Part shown: in pieces, positions 26,451-35,293 of the stretch
How positions within the stretch are numbered: the stretch's first letter is position 1
Layout: every line of letters starts with the position of its first letter
Assembly (NCBI GenBank): GCA_963926475.1
Contig: CAWUXE010000002.1
Location: 264,405-328,404, forward strand
DNA length: 64,000 nt
Origin: UBA2040 sp002384725
GTDB lineage: Bacteria > Bacteroidota > Bacteroidia > Flavobacteriales_D > Crocinitomicaceae
Direction: 5' to 3'
Program-made: the position numbers and the translations under genes
Notes under the pieces: model-generated
Seen by the model: the letters and a program-made list of their open reading frames with translations, nothing else
What the model was told of the DNA's origin: nothing
The model's database searches: none

Positions 26451-28256
26451 ATGAACCCAACTCACCAACAAATATTGCGCGATTACTTTGGCTACGATAA
26501 TTTCAGAGAGCAGCAAGAGGAAATTATCACGTCTATTTTAGCGAAAAAAGATTCGCTTGTTTTGATGCCGACCGGAGGAGGGAAATCTCTTTGCTTTCAA
26601 ATTCCTAGCTTAATTTTTGAAGGAGTGACTTTGGTTATTTCTCCCTTAATTTCATTGATGCAAGATCAAGTACAAAGCTTGAAAGCAAACGGAATTGGCG
26701 CTGAATTCTTAAACAGCACCCAAAACGCTGCTGAAAAAAGCCTGATTCGTGCGCAAGCAGAAAAAGGGGAAATAAAACTCATTTACATGGCCCCAGAAAC
26801 ACTTTTTAGTTCTTCTGAAGATTGGGTTCTAAACTTAAACTTATCGCTTGTAGCGGTAGATGAAGCACACTGTGTATCCATGTGGGGACATGATTTCCGT
26901 CCAGAATACAGGCAATTGATTCAATTGCGCAAACGCCTTGACCGTGTGCCTTTCGTTGGACTTACGGCAACCGCTGACAAACACACAAGACAAGATATCA
27001 TTGCCCATTTGGGATTAAAAGACGCAACAACATTCTTGAGTTCATTTGACCGTCCAAACATATCCTTGAAAGTTCGGGGCAATAGGCCTAAATCAAAAAA
27101 GGTGGATGAGATTATCGCTTATGTGAACGGAAGAAAAAATGAAACGGGAATCATTTATTGCCTTTCCCGAAAAGAAACAGAAGAAATGGCTGCCACCCTG
27201 CGCGGTGCAGGAATCAATGCACGTTTTTATCATGCTGGAATGGACTCTGTTGATCGAGCGCAAGTTCAAGACGACTTTTTGAATGATAATTGTCACGTGA
27301 TTTGTGCCACCATTGCTTTCGGAATGGGGATTGACAAAAGCAACGTACGATTTGTGATCCACAGCAATTTACCAAAGAATTTGGACGGTTATTATCAGGA
27401 GATCGGTCGTGCAGGACGTGATGGTTTGCCTTCTGACGCTATACTTTATTTCAATTATCGCGATGTAAAATTATTGAGCGATTTTGCCCGAGATAGTGCT
27501 CAAGAAGAGGTTCTATTGGAGAAACTTAATCGCATGGTGCAATATGCAGAAGCAGATCATTGTCGACGTAAAATCCTTCTTTCCTATTTTTCCGAGAATT
27601 TAGGCGAAGATTGTGGCAATTGCGATGTATGCTCGAAACCACCGAAATACTTTGACGGCACAAAACTGGCACAAATGGCTCTTTCTGCAGTGAAAAGATG
27701 CGACGAACGACTGTCTAATTTGTTACTGATCGACTTATTGCGTGGCGCCAAAACAGCAGAGATTTTTGAGAAAGAACTGGACAAAGTCAAAACATACGCC
27801 GTTGGTGCACAGCATTCGTGGAAAGAATGGTCGCACTATTTGATCGGCATGAAGAACCAAGGTGTTTTTGAAATTGCTTATCACGATAAAATGACGTTGA
27901 AAATCACGCCTTTTGGAGAAGATATTTTATTTGGCAAACAAACGCTTCATCTCACTCACTTTGTGGAAATAAAAGAATTGAAAAAAGCGAAAACGAAAAA
28001 AACAGACGTTGTTTTATCCTCCGATGAAATGCTTTTCGATCGTTTACGCATGTTACGAAAAAAATTGGCCGTTCAAGCGAATGTGCCGCCGTATATAATA
28101 TTTAGCGACGTGAGTTTAAATGATATGGCGAATAAATTGCCGAAAACGAATGAAGAATTTCTCGAAGTTAATGGAGTTGGAAAAGCGAAAGCCGAACGAT
28201 TTGGGGAAGAGTTTATGGATTTGATTAAAGAGTTTGGTAAACGAGAAATGGTTTAA
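26451..28256 (+). CDS. recQ: ATP-dependent DNA helicase RecQ
   Basis: 601 residues with a complete RecQ layout. Walker A is GGGKS (42-46), the DEAH box is 137-140 (VDEAHC), followed by GLTATAD and GIIYCLSRKETEE. The RecQ-type domain includes GYYQEIGRAGRDG and a zinc-binding region (CRRKILLSYF ... CGNCDVC). A winged helix follows, and the C-terminus contains an HRDC-like region (MLFDRLRMLRKKLA to FLEVNGVGKAKAERFG). It unwinds recombination and replication intermediates 3' to 5'. The stop abuts the convergent DUF1059 gene. Confidence 0.96.
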   Translation: MNPTHQQILRDYFGYDNFREQQEEIITSILAKKDSLVLMPTGGGKSLCFQIPSLIFEGVTLVISPLISLMQDQVQSLKANGIGAEFLNSTQNAAEKSLIRAQAEKGEIKLIYMAPETLFSSSEDWVLNLNLSLVAVDEAHCVSMWGHDFRPEYRQLIQLRKRLDRVPFVGLTATADKHTRQDIIAHLGLKDATTFLSSFDRPNISLKVRGNRPKSKKVDEIIAYVNGRKNETGIIYCLSRKETEEMAATLRGAGINARFYHAGMDSVDRAQVQDDFLNDNCHVICATIAFGMGIDKSNVRFVIHSNLPKNLDGYYQEIGRAGRDGLPSDAILYFNYRDVKLLSDFARDSAQEEVLLEKLNRMVQYAEADHCRRKILLSYFSENLGEDCGNCDVCSKPPKYFDGTKLAQMALSAVKRCDERLSNLLLIDLLRGAKTAEIFEKELDKVKTYAVGAQHSWKEWSHYLIGMKNQGVFEIAYHDKMTLKITPFGEDILFGKQTLHLTHFVEIKELKKAKTKKTDVVLSSDEMLFDRLRMLRKKLAVQANVPPYIIFSDVSLNDMANKLPKTNEEFLEVNGVGKAKAERFGEEFMDLIKEFGKREMV

Positions 28257-28493
28257 TTAATCTTCCGGCAAATCATCAAATTCCTGACGTTTCTTTTCGA
28301 ACCAGGCTTGCATGTCTTCTGGAGATTGCATTAGCTCCATGATGTCTTGCATAGCAGCTTTATGGTCTTTGTTACCATTTTTGAACATTTCAGTGCTGTG
28401 TTTTTTACTCATTTCACCAATTTCTTCAAATGTATTCGCTCGAAATTCTAATCCGCAAGCGCCACCTAATTCTTCACATGTCATCGTTTTCAT
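28257..28493 (-). CDS. DUF1059 small protein
   Basis: 78 residues. TMTCEELGGACGLEFRAN, then EEIGEMSKKHSTEMF and a charged tail match DUF1059, a small soluble family with paired Cys and a helical half. Function is unknown. It ends at the base after the recQ stop and starts six bases from the hexosaminidase stop, so it may be read from the hexosaminidase transcript. Confidence 0.85.
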   Translation of the reverse strand: MKTMTCEELGGACGLEFRANTFEEIGEMSKKHSTEMFKNGNKDHKAAMQDIMELMQSPEDMQAWFEKKRQEFDDLPED

Positions 28494-28498
28494 AGCTG

Positions 28499-30763
28499 CT
28501 AGTTTCTTTTAAAGATACTAAATCTACTTTTATAAGTGGAATCAAACCAAATCTCATCCATGAAAATCCAAGGTGCATGCCCTGCTCCATTTTTCCCTTC
28601 TGGGATGGTTAAATTCCCTAAAATCTCTAATTCGATGTATTGTGCTTTTTTGTTGAGTTTAAGTTTTGTTGATTCTGAATCTACTGAGACTGTCGCTTCT
28701 TTAGATCGTTTGCCATTTTTTGAATACCTCACCACGATTTGGTTGGGAAGATAAACCCAAGAGGTTTCCGCTTGCAAAAAACCAACATTGATAGAAGATA
28801 CTTTCCGTTTTTTCTTAAAAGCAAATTTCAATTTAATATTACTCGTATCAAATCCCAACCATTCTTTTCCGTTCCAAGGACGACGACCAATAATACCGTC
28901 CGTCAAAGTGAAAGCTCCATCACCGTTATAATACGGACTTGGTTTTGTCAATAAATCCCATTCGGCGCCTAGGGTACTGTGCTGCAGGATAATCAATGTT
29001 ACTGTATCTGCATTACTGCCCATCCCTGATACTGCTTGAATCTTTACCTTGTATTTACCAGGCGTGCGATTCACTTTCAGTTTATTCTTGCCAGAAGGAA
29101 TTATCGACTTTTTATTATCTCCGATTATTTGAAGATTTTGAGATCCGTCATCTTGCGTGAATTCGATAATAATTCCTTCTTCAGAAGTGGAAATATCGGA
29201 TTGCACATAAAAAGCTGCTCGCGAATAAGGTGTTTCCATTTTGTCGTAATAGGGAAACTCAAAATTTTTCAATCGACTTAGAAAGTCCTGGTAATCGTTA
29301 TTCGTCCCCCATAAAACCTCGGATAACGCCACCATACGTGGAAGAATCATATATTGAACTTGATCGAAATCCTTCATGTATTCCGTCCAAACATTGGCTT
29401 GTGCACCGAGAATAAGTCCTCTTTTGTCTCCACTCAATTCATCAGGAATTGGATTAAAACCATATACTTTCTCCAGAGGCGTGTATCCTCCAATGGCAAG
29501 AGGTTCAGTGCCCCTGTCGCTTTGATAATGATCAAAATAACAGTGAGAACCGGGTGTCATAACCACAGTATGGTTTTGTTCTGCCGCTTCAATTCCACCC
29601 TGGGTTCCTCGCCATGACATAACGGTGGCATTAGCAGCCAATCCACCTTCTAAAATTTCATCCCAACCGATTAATTTCTTTCCGTTTTTTGTTAGAAACG
29701 TTCCCATTTGTTGAATGAAATAAGATTGCAACTCAGCTTCATCCTTCAATCCGTTGATTTTGATTTGATTTTGACAAGCCGGGCAAGTTTTCCAATTTGT
29801 TTTTGGCGCTTCGTCACCGCCGATGTGAATATATTCACCAGGGAAAAGTTCAATTACTTCACTTAGAATATCTTGCAGAAAGTCGATTGTTTCTTTTTTG
29901 GAACAGAACACATGTTCGAAAACACCCCAAGTTTCAGCTACTGGTAATTTTTCGCCTGTACACGAATATTCAGGATAGGCAGCCAAGGCAGCTCGAGCGT
30001 GCCCGGGCATTTCAATTTCAGGCACTACTTCAATAAACTTTGTTTTGGCGTAGCGAATAATTTCTTTTATTTCGGCTTGGGTGTAAAAACCACTTACCGC
30101 TGTCTTATCGTATTCTTTCGACGAACCTGCATGTCCAACTAAGGTTTTTGCTCTGACGCTACCTATTTCAGTTAGTTTGGGATACTTTTTAATTTCAATC
30201 CGCCAACCTTGATCGTCTGTCAAATGCCAATGAAAGCGATTGAATTTGTACCGTGCCATCCAATCCAAATACTGTTTTACTTCATCAACCTTAAAAAAAT
30301 GACGACTTACGTCCAAATGCATACCACGCCATTGAAATTTCGGCTGATCAGAAATGGAACAATGCGGAATAGAAATCATCCCCTCTTCTTTCACCATCAA
30401 TTGTTTCAGCGATTGCATGGCATAAAACAGAGAAGCTTCGCTCGAATAATTAATCGTGATTTTATCCTTCACACGGATGGAATAAAAATCTGCAGGAACG
30501 TTCATCATTCTTTGAAAAAGGAGATCTCCGCCATCATACGTGAAGATTGCATTGACACCTAAATCGTGCGTTACATACCATTTCAAATCATCTAGCATGA
30601 ACTCAGGCAAATCTTTCTTGGAGATAGAAAGCATATCTTTCATAAAGAAATCACCTTCACTTTTCGAGAAGTTGGTGGGTTGAGGAAAAATGGGGCAATC
30701 TTGCGTTAGAGCAGTATTTGTAAGTAGCAAAACCAGAATGAATAGTATAGTTTTCAATGTCAT
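28499..30763 (-). CDS. Secreted beta-N-acetylhexosaminidase (GH20)
   Basis: 754 residues with a signal peptide (LKTILFILVLLLTNTALTQ). A GH20b-like beta domain precedes the catalytic barrel, which has WRGMHLDVSRHFF, FHWHLTDDQGWRIEIK and the catalytic pair D317-E318 in HIGGDEAPKTNW, ending near the VQYMILPRMVALSEVLWG segment. A C-terminal beta domain (about 600-754) resembles the chitobiase/F5-F8-type module. The enzyme frees terminal GlcNAc or GalNAc from chitin fragments or glycoproteins through substrate-assisted catalysis. The gene upstream, whose stop overlaps this start, is a sugar kinase likely to act on the product. Confidence 0.95.
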   Translation of the reverse strand: MTLKTILFILVLLLTNTALTQDCPIFPQPTNFSKSEGDFFMKDMLSISKKDLPEFMLDDLKWYVTHDLGVNAIFTYDGGDLLFQRMMNVPADFYSIRVKDKITINYSSEASLFYAMQSLKQLMVKEEGMISIPHCSISDQPKFQWRGMHLDVSRHFFKVDEVKQYLDWMARYKFNRFHWHLTDDQGWRIEIKKYPKLTEIGSVRAKTLVGHAGSSKEYDKTAVSGFYTQAEIKEIIRYAKTKFIEVVPEIEMPGHARAALAAYPEYSCTGEKLPVAETWGVFEHVFCSKKETIDFLQDILSEVIELFPGEYIHIGGDEAPKTNWKTCPACQNQIKINGLKDEAELQSYFIQQMGTFLTKNGKKLIGWDEILEGGLAANATVMSWRGTQGGIEAAEQNHTVVMTPGSHCYFDHYQSDRGTEPLAIGGYTPLEKVYGFNPIPDELSGDKRGLILGAQANVWTEYMKDFDQVQYMILPRMVALSEVLWGTNNDYQDFLSRLKNFEFPYYDKMETPYSRAAFYVQSDISTSEEGIIIEFTQDDGSQNLQIIGDNKKSIIPSGKNKLKVNRTPGKYKVKIQAVSGMGSNADTVTLIILQHSTLGAEWDLLTKPSPYYNGDGAFTLTDGIIGRRPWNGKEWLGFDTSNIKLKFAFKKKRKVSSINVGFLQAETSWVYLPNQIVVRYSKNGKRSKEATVSVDSESTKLKLNKKAQYIELEILGNLTIPEGKNGAGHAPWIFMDEIWFDSTYKSRFSIFKRN

Positions 30764-31599
30764 TATTTCAAAATATCTTTTTTATAAAATGCAATTAGTG
30801 CTTCCATCGGTCGAGCGATTATTCTCCCGTGATGATATCCATGTGCGTTACACACTTGTTTTAATGTGCTTTCGTGAAAATAAGCATAACTTCCTACAAA
30901 ATGAATCGTGGTGTTTTTGGGTAAGTCTACATACTTTTGGAAGAACAATTCAAAGTTTTGAAGATGAAAGTCTGTGAATTCATCCATCTTCTCCGAAAGC
31001 AAAAAAGGCAATTCTAACCGCATTTCTTCCGAAAAACTACCTTTTTTCAATAAAATAAGTTGTTTTTTATCCAAAAATGACTCTAAAATATATTTTTGAG
31101 TAGAATTCAACTTATCCTTTAGGTAAGCGTCACTGACCAATTTCCCAAAATAGAATCCAGCTCCTTCATCACCTAGCTCTCTACCCAAACCGCCAATGTA
31201 GCGAACAACTTTTTGGTTTTCATATTCAATAAGGACCGATCCAGAGCCAAGAATAGCGGCAAATCCATTTTCCTCGCCCAAAGTTGCTAGACAAGCAGCT
31301 AAAAGATCACCGTGTACTTCCACCTCGGAAAACGAAAGTTCTTGGACTAATAATTTAAAGGCATTTTGTTGCTCAAAAGAGTTGCAGCCTGCCCCATAAA
31401 AAACCAAATGACATTCCGTTGACCCGATACCGGCCATTTCAAATTGTTTGTTTAGTTTTTTAAAGTTAAAATCCAACCAATTATTCGGATGCAGTGAATC
31501 TCCTGAGAATTTAGTCGTTTGGCCTTTATTATCCAACAAAACCCAATCTGTTTTGGAACCTCCACTCTCTCCGATCAAAAGGTGTTTAAGCATTTTCAA
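30763..31599 (-). CDS. BadF/BadG-type ATPase, probable N-acetylglucosamine kinase
   Basis: 278 residues (ATG at 31593 is an alternative). LLIGESGGSKTDWVLLD is the N-terminal phosphate loop of the ASKHA fold, VFYGAGCNS and ILGSGSVLIEYE follow, and GGLGRELGDEGAGFYFG is the GlcNAc-kinase-like core found in BadF/BadG/BcrA/BcrD proteins. Mammalian GlcNAc kinase belongs to this family, so phosphorylation of GlcNAc from the hexosaminidase is a good inference. The two reading frames overlap by one base (TAATG type), which suggests coupled synthesis. Confidence 0.85.
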   Translation of the reverse strand: MKMLKHLLIGESGGSKTDWVLLDNKGQTTKFSGDSLHPNNWLDFNFKKLNKQFEMAGIGSTECHLVFYGAGCNSFEQQNAFKLLVQELSFSEVEVHGDLLAACLATLGEENGFAAILGSGSVLIEYENQKVVRYIGGLGRELGDEGAGFYFGKLVSDAYLKDKLNSTQKYILESFLDKKQLILLKKGSFSEEMRLELPFLLSEKMDEFTDFHLQNFELFFQKYVDLPKNTTIHFVGSYAYFHESTLKQVCNAHGYHHGRIIARPMEALIAFYKKDILK

Positions 31600-31646
31600 A
31601 AGTAATCATCTTGATAAGAAAAAAGGCAAATACCTTAAAAATGGTA

Positions 31647-31677
31647 TTGACCGTCGGAAGCACTCACCCTACATTTG
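31647..31677 (+). promoter_or_regulatory. Promoter of the DUF4856-imelysin-HTTM-TonB operon
   Basis: TTG at 31647-31649 and TACATTTG at 31670-31677 (perfect TAnnTTTG) are 20 bases apart, a good Bacteroidota promoter, about 50 bases before the first start codon. Confidence 0.65.
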
Positions 31678-31682
31678 CATCA

Positions 31683-31705
31683 TTATTTAGAATTAATATA
31701 AATAA
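31683..31705 (+). promoter_or_regulatory. Inverted repeat over the transcription start (possible operator)
   Basis: TTATTTA and TAAATAA form a perfect seven-base inverted repeat with a nine-base spacer just after the -7 box. The placement suits a repressor such as Fur, but the sequence does not closely match the classic Fur box and the region is AT-rich, so chance is possible. Confidence 0.35.
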
Positions 31706-31726
31706 GACAATTGAAAAACCGATAAA

Positions 31727-32857
31727 ATGATAAAACACCTACTCATCATATCTGCATTAACCCTATCAATTGGAGCATGTAAAAAACAAGGATGCACCAA
31801 CGAAACTGCCACAAATTATAATGAAAAAGCAACGAAAGACGATGGAAGTTGTGAATATCCTGCAACCAATGCATACGCTGTTCCCTCAACTTATTCCTTC
31901 ACAGACGGAAATGGAAATTCAACAGTAAGCTTTTTTGGACAGACAGACAGATTAAGTCAATTGGATGAAATGAATGCGTATGCCGAGTCTGGAACAACAA
32001 GCGCCATAACATCGCAAATGCTAAAGGATATGTTCAGCAACTCGAACAATCCATTTTCCTTCGTGAGCTCAAAGCAATTGAAAGACAAGTGTTTTGGTCC
32101 AGATGTGGCCATGGTAGAAGGATTATTCGTTAAAATCGCCAACGCTAGTCAGGTTTCAAGTCAAACGGCTAGTTCTGGTCAAGCAGGGACATTAAGCTCA
32201 GGATCAAGTACATATTTGTTCGACGAAAATGGATTTGATTGCGCCGAAATGATCGAGAAATCGGTTATGGGGGCTGTTTTCATGAACCAAGCGCTAAATG
32301 TTTATTTCGGGCCAGACAAGATGAATGTCGACAATGCAACTGCTGTAAATGCTTCAGCGAGTGAGTATTACACGACTATGGAACATCACTGGGACGAAGC
32401 TTTTGGGTATTTTGGAGTTCCAACTGATTTTCCAACTACCGCGGCAACTCAGTTTTGGGGAAAATATTGCAATAGTCAAGATTCAACTTTGGGTTGTAAC
32501 GAATTGATGATGAGCAACTTCTTGAAAGGACGCGCTGCTATTTCAAACAAAGTATACGCAGACCGTGATCAGTCGATTAACACAATTCGCACAACGTGGG
32601 AAAACATCTCAGCAAATCAGGCAATTTCTTATATGGACAAAGCAATATCGTTTTATGGAACAGACAATGCGAAATTTTTGCATGTTCTGACAGAAGCATA
32701 CGCATTCTCTTACAACCTTCGTTATTCTCCGCTAGAGACGAGAAGAATGAACACCGCTGAACATGCAGCTTTGATGGGTCAATTCGGAACCAATTTATGG
32801 AATTTGACTTTACAAGATTTGAATGGGATCAAAGCAACTTTAAAAGCGAAATATTAA
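31727..32857 (+). CDS. DUF4856 lipoprotein
   Basis: 376 residues. A lipoprotein signal (KHLLIISALTLSIGAC, lipid Cys 17) is followed by the Cys-containing segment CTNETATNYNEKATKDDGSC, a spacer common in Bacteroidota surface proteins. The body is helical (YTTMEHHWDEAFGYFGVP, FLKGRAAISNKVYADRDQ) and matches DUF4856, which is often found beside imelysins. Function is not established. First gene of a five-gene run ending in a TonB receptor. Confidence 0.85.
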   Translation: MIKHLLIISALTLSIGACKKQGCTNETATNYNEKATKDDGSCEYPATNAYAVPSTYSFTDGNGNSTVSFFGQTDRLSQLDEMNAYAESGTTSAITSQMLKDMFSNSNNPFSFVSSKQLKDKCFGPDVAMVEGLFVKIANASQVSSQTASSGQAGTLSSGSSTYLFDENGFDCAEMIEKSVMGAVFMNQALNVYFGPDKMNVDNATAVNASASEYYTTMEHHWDEAFGYFGVPTDFPTTAATQFWGKYCNSQDSTLGCNELMMSNFLKGRAAISNKVYADRDQSINTIRTTWENISANQAISYMDKAISFYGTDNAKFLHVLTEAYAFSYNLRYSPLETRRMNTAEHAALMGQFGTNLWNLTLQDLNGIKATLKAKY

Positions 32858-32863
32858 ACCAGA

Positions 32864-33928
32864 ATGACAAAAAGAATTTTTTTTATTGGTTTGCTGATTG
32901 TCTCTTCTTTTTCTTGTAAAAAGGAAGTGGAAGAAGAGCCGAATGGTTTTAACAAAACAGAGCTTTTACGGAATCTGACGGATAACATTATCGTCCCGAC
33001 GTACCTTTCCATGGAAGCCTCAATTGTTGAACTGCAAAATGCTTGGACTGCATTTACACTCACTCAAAATGCTTCCAACCTGGATGACTTTAAAGTCAAA
33101 TGGCTGAATTCCAACTTGATTTTTCAAAAAGCAAAGATGTTTCATTTTGGTCCAGGATTGAACCATGGTCTTCGCGCTGCATATGGCACTTTTCCTACAG
33201 ATACGTCCAAAGTGCTGAATTTATCGGCACAAACGAACCCAGATGTGTATATTTTGGCCAACATTGATGCAATAGGTTATCCTGCAATAGAATTTCTAGT
33301 TTATCGTCCGAATGCCTTTAGCTTGCTAAGTGGCTCGCCCACTCAACGTCAATTTATAACCGTCTTGTTGGACAAAATGAAATACGATCTAAACAACGTA
33401 CTAGACGATTGGACAACTAGTTATGCAACTCAGTTCAAACAATCGACAGGAACGAGTTCTACAAGCGGATTTTCTTTGCTAATCAATGCTTTCAACCTGG
33501 AATACGAATTGGCGAAAAATGCGAAATTAGGTATTCCGATTGGGAATCAAAGTTTGGGAATAGCCCAACCTCAATACGCTGAAGCTCCTTATTCAGGTAA
33601 ATCGCTCTTGTTGTTGGAAGAAAACTTGAAGTTTATAAAAGCTGTTTTTCAAGGCGTAAATGATGCTGGAAGCGATGGCAAAAGTTTCGCTGATTACCTT
33701 GTTTCATTGAACAAACAGAGCCTAAGGGATGAAATTTTGAATGAAATCAACGGTGCGCTTTCCGATTTTGACAATCTATCCGACAATTTGGTGGTTGAAA
33801 TCCAGAATCAACCGGCAACACTAGATGCCTTGTACACCAAATTGCAAAATTTGGTTGTTCATTTCAAAACAGACATGACTTCTGCCTTCGGCGTGCTGAT
33901 CACTTACCAGGACAACGATGGTGATTAA
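32864..33928 (+). CDS. Imelysin-family (peptidase M75-like) lipoprotein
   Basis: 354 residues. A lipoprotein signal (KRIFFIGLLIVSSFSC) precedes two helical repeats of the imelysin fold (NIIVPTYLSMEASIVELQNA; WLNSNLIFQKAKMFHFGPG; the paired C-terminal helices). Imelysins are iron-regulated outer membrane or periplasmic proteins (IrpA, ICMP group) thought to bind iron or haem; peptidase activity is doubtful. The signature GxHxxE reads GYPAIE here, with Pro in place of His. It begins six bases after the DUF4856 stop and precedes the HTTM gene by three bases. Confidence 0.88.
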   Translation: MTKRIFFIGLLIVSSFSCKKEVEEEPNGFNKTELLRNLTDNIIVPTYLSMEASIVELQNAWTAFTLTQNASNLDDFKVKWLNSNLIFQKAKMFHFGPGLNHGLRAAYGTFPTDTSKVLNLSAQTNPDVYILANIDAIGYPAIEFLVYRPNAFSLLSGSPTQRQFITVLLDKMKYDLNNVLDDWTTSYATQFKQSTGTSSTSGFSLLINAFNLEYELAKNAKLGIPIGNQSLGIAQPQYAEAPYSGKSLLLLEENLKFIKAVFQGVNDAGSDGKSFADYLVSLNKQSLRDEILNEINGALSDFDNLSDNLVVEIQNQPATLDALYTKLQNLVVHFKTDMTSAFGVLITYQDNDGD

Positions 33929-33931
33929 ACG

Positions 33932-35293
33932 ATGAAATATTTTAACCGAAACGAGCAAATATCCATTGCGCCTTTAGTTGTTTTTAGGCTGCTTTTCGGG
34001 CTCTTGACTTTGTTCGGTACAATTCGGTTTTTATCGAAAGGTTGGGTTGATGAAATGTACATTCAGCCTCACTTATACTTCGGGTTTTATGGTTTCGAAT
34101 GGGTAAAAACCCTTCCGGGTGATTGGATGTATCTACCGTTTATCCTCATGATTTTAGGGTCATTGGGTATAATTTTTGGCTTTTTCTACCGATGGGCTGC
34201 AGTACTTTATTTTTTGTCTTTTACCTATGTGGAATTGCTGGACAAAACCAATTATTTGAACCACTATTACTTCGTGAGTTTAGTCGCGTTTTTAATGATT
34301 TGGCTGCCCGCCAACAAAAATTTTTCACTAGATGTCGCTTGGCGAAAAAAGAAATCGTTTGTTTCCATTCCAAAATTCAATATTCAGATTCTACAGTTAC
34401 AATTGGCTTGTGTGTACGTATTTGCGGGCATTGCGAAACTGAACTCAGATTGGTTGTTCGAAGCGCAACCGCTGTCCATTTGGCTCAGTAGTCATGTTGA
34501 TATACCTGTTTTTGGTGAATTATTAAAACAAAAATGGATTGCTTATGCATTTTCATGGTTTGGGTGTTTCTATGATTTGTTCATCGTCTTTTTCCTATTG
34601 ATGAACCGAACCCGAACAGTTGCCTATTTCTTTGTGATTGCCTTTCATTTATTGACAGCTTATCTCTTCCCAATTGGCGTTTTCCCGTATGTTATGATAA
34701 GTTTGACTTTGATTTTCTTTTCGGTACAATTTCATGAAAAAATCATTGTATTTCTAAAAGATAGAATTTCGTATCGAGCTGACAATAAAAACAATATAGA
34801 GTTTACCGAAACAAAAAGTGAAAATTTATTTTACGGATTCACCTTCTTTATTGTGCTTCAAATAATCATTCCTTTTCGTCACATTCTCTATCCTGGTGAT
34901 CTGTTTTGGAACGAAGAAGGCTTCCGATTTTCGTGGCGTGTAATGCTGATGCACAAAGAAGGTTTGGCCCAGTTTTATATTCATGATTCCAAAACGGGTG
35001 GCGAAATAGAAGTGATGAACAGCGATTATCTCACCCGTAAACAAGAGGAGCAAATGTCGACCCAGCCGGATATGTTGATTCAATTCGCCCACCATTTACA
35101 GCAAGAATTCAAGGATAAATCGCTCAAAATCAACAATCAAACATATCAAATTAAGAATCCAACTGTGCACGCCAACGTTTATGTTACGTTGAATGGTCGA
35201 CCATCTCAGTTGATGATTTCCAAAAATGTTGATTTATCGGCCCAAACGTACAATCTCCAACACCGTGATTGGTTAGAAAATTTCAAAGATTAA
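33932..35293 (+). CDS. HTTM-domain (vitamin K-dependent carboxylase-like) membrane protein
   Basis: 453 residues. About eight to ten membrane helices in the first 330 residues, including VVFRLLFGLLTLFGTIRF, LNHYYFVSLVAFLMIW and the AGIAKLNSDWLFEAQPLSIWL segment typical of HTTM (horizontally transferred transmembrane) domains related to gamma-carboxylase. A soluble C-terminal part (about 335-453) has WNEEGFRFSWRVMLMHKEG, which is also conserved in the family. Bacterial functions are unknown; some members may modify proteins. Placement between an imelysin and a TonB receptor implies a role in that uptake system. Confidence 0.9.
   Translation: MKYFNRNEQISIAPLVVFRLLFGLLTLFGTIRFLSKGWVDEMYIQPHLYFGFYGFEWVKTLPGDWMYLPFILMILGSLGIIFGFFYRWAAVLYFLSFTYVELLDKTNYLNHYYFVSLVAFLMIWLPANKNFSLDVAWRKKKSFVSIPKFNIQILQLQLACVYVFAGIAKLNSDWLFEAQPLSIWLSSHVDIPVFGELLKQKWIAYAFSWFGCFYDLFIVFFLLMNRTRTVAYFFVIAFHLLTAYLFPIGVFPYVMISLTLIFFSVQFHEKIIVFLKDRISYRADNKNNIEFTETKSENLFYGFTFFIVLQIIIPFRHILYPGDLFWNEEGFRFSWRVMLMHKEGLAQFYIHDSKTGGEIEVMNSDYLTRKQEEQMSTQPDMLIQFAHHLQQEFKDKSLKINNQTYQIKNPTVHANVYVTLNGRPSQLMISKNVDLSAQTYNLQHRDWLENFKD

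Noticed and set aside
35269..35292. Earlier TonB receptor start inside the HTTM gene
   Set aside because: It adds eight residues before a clean signal peptide; the TAATG start at 35293 fits better.
33932..35293. HTTM gene as a respiratory or rhomboid protein
   Set aside because: The conserved AGIAKLNSDW and WNEEGFRFSWR segments fit HTTM, and no heme-ligand pattern is seen.
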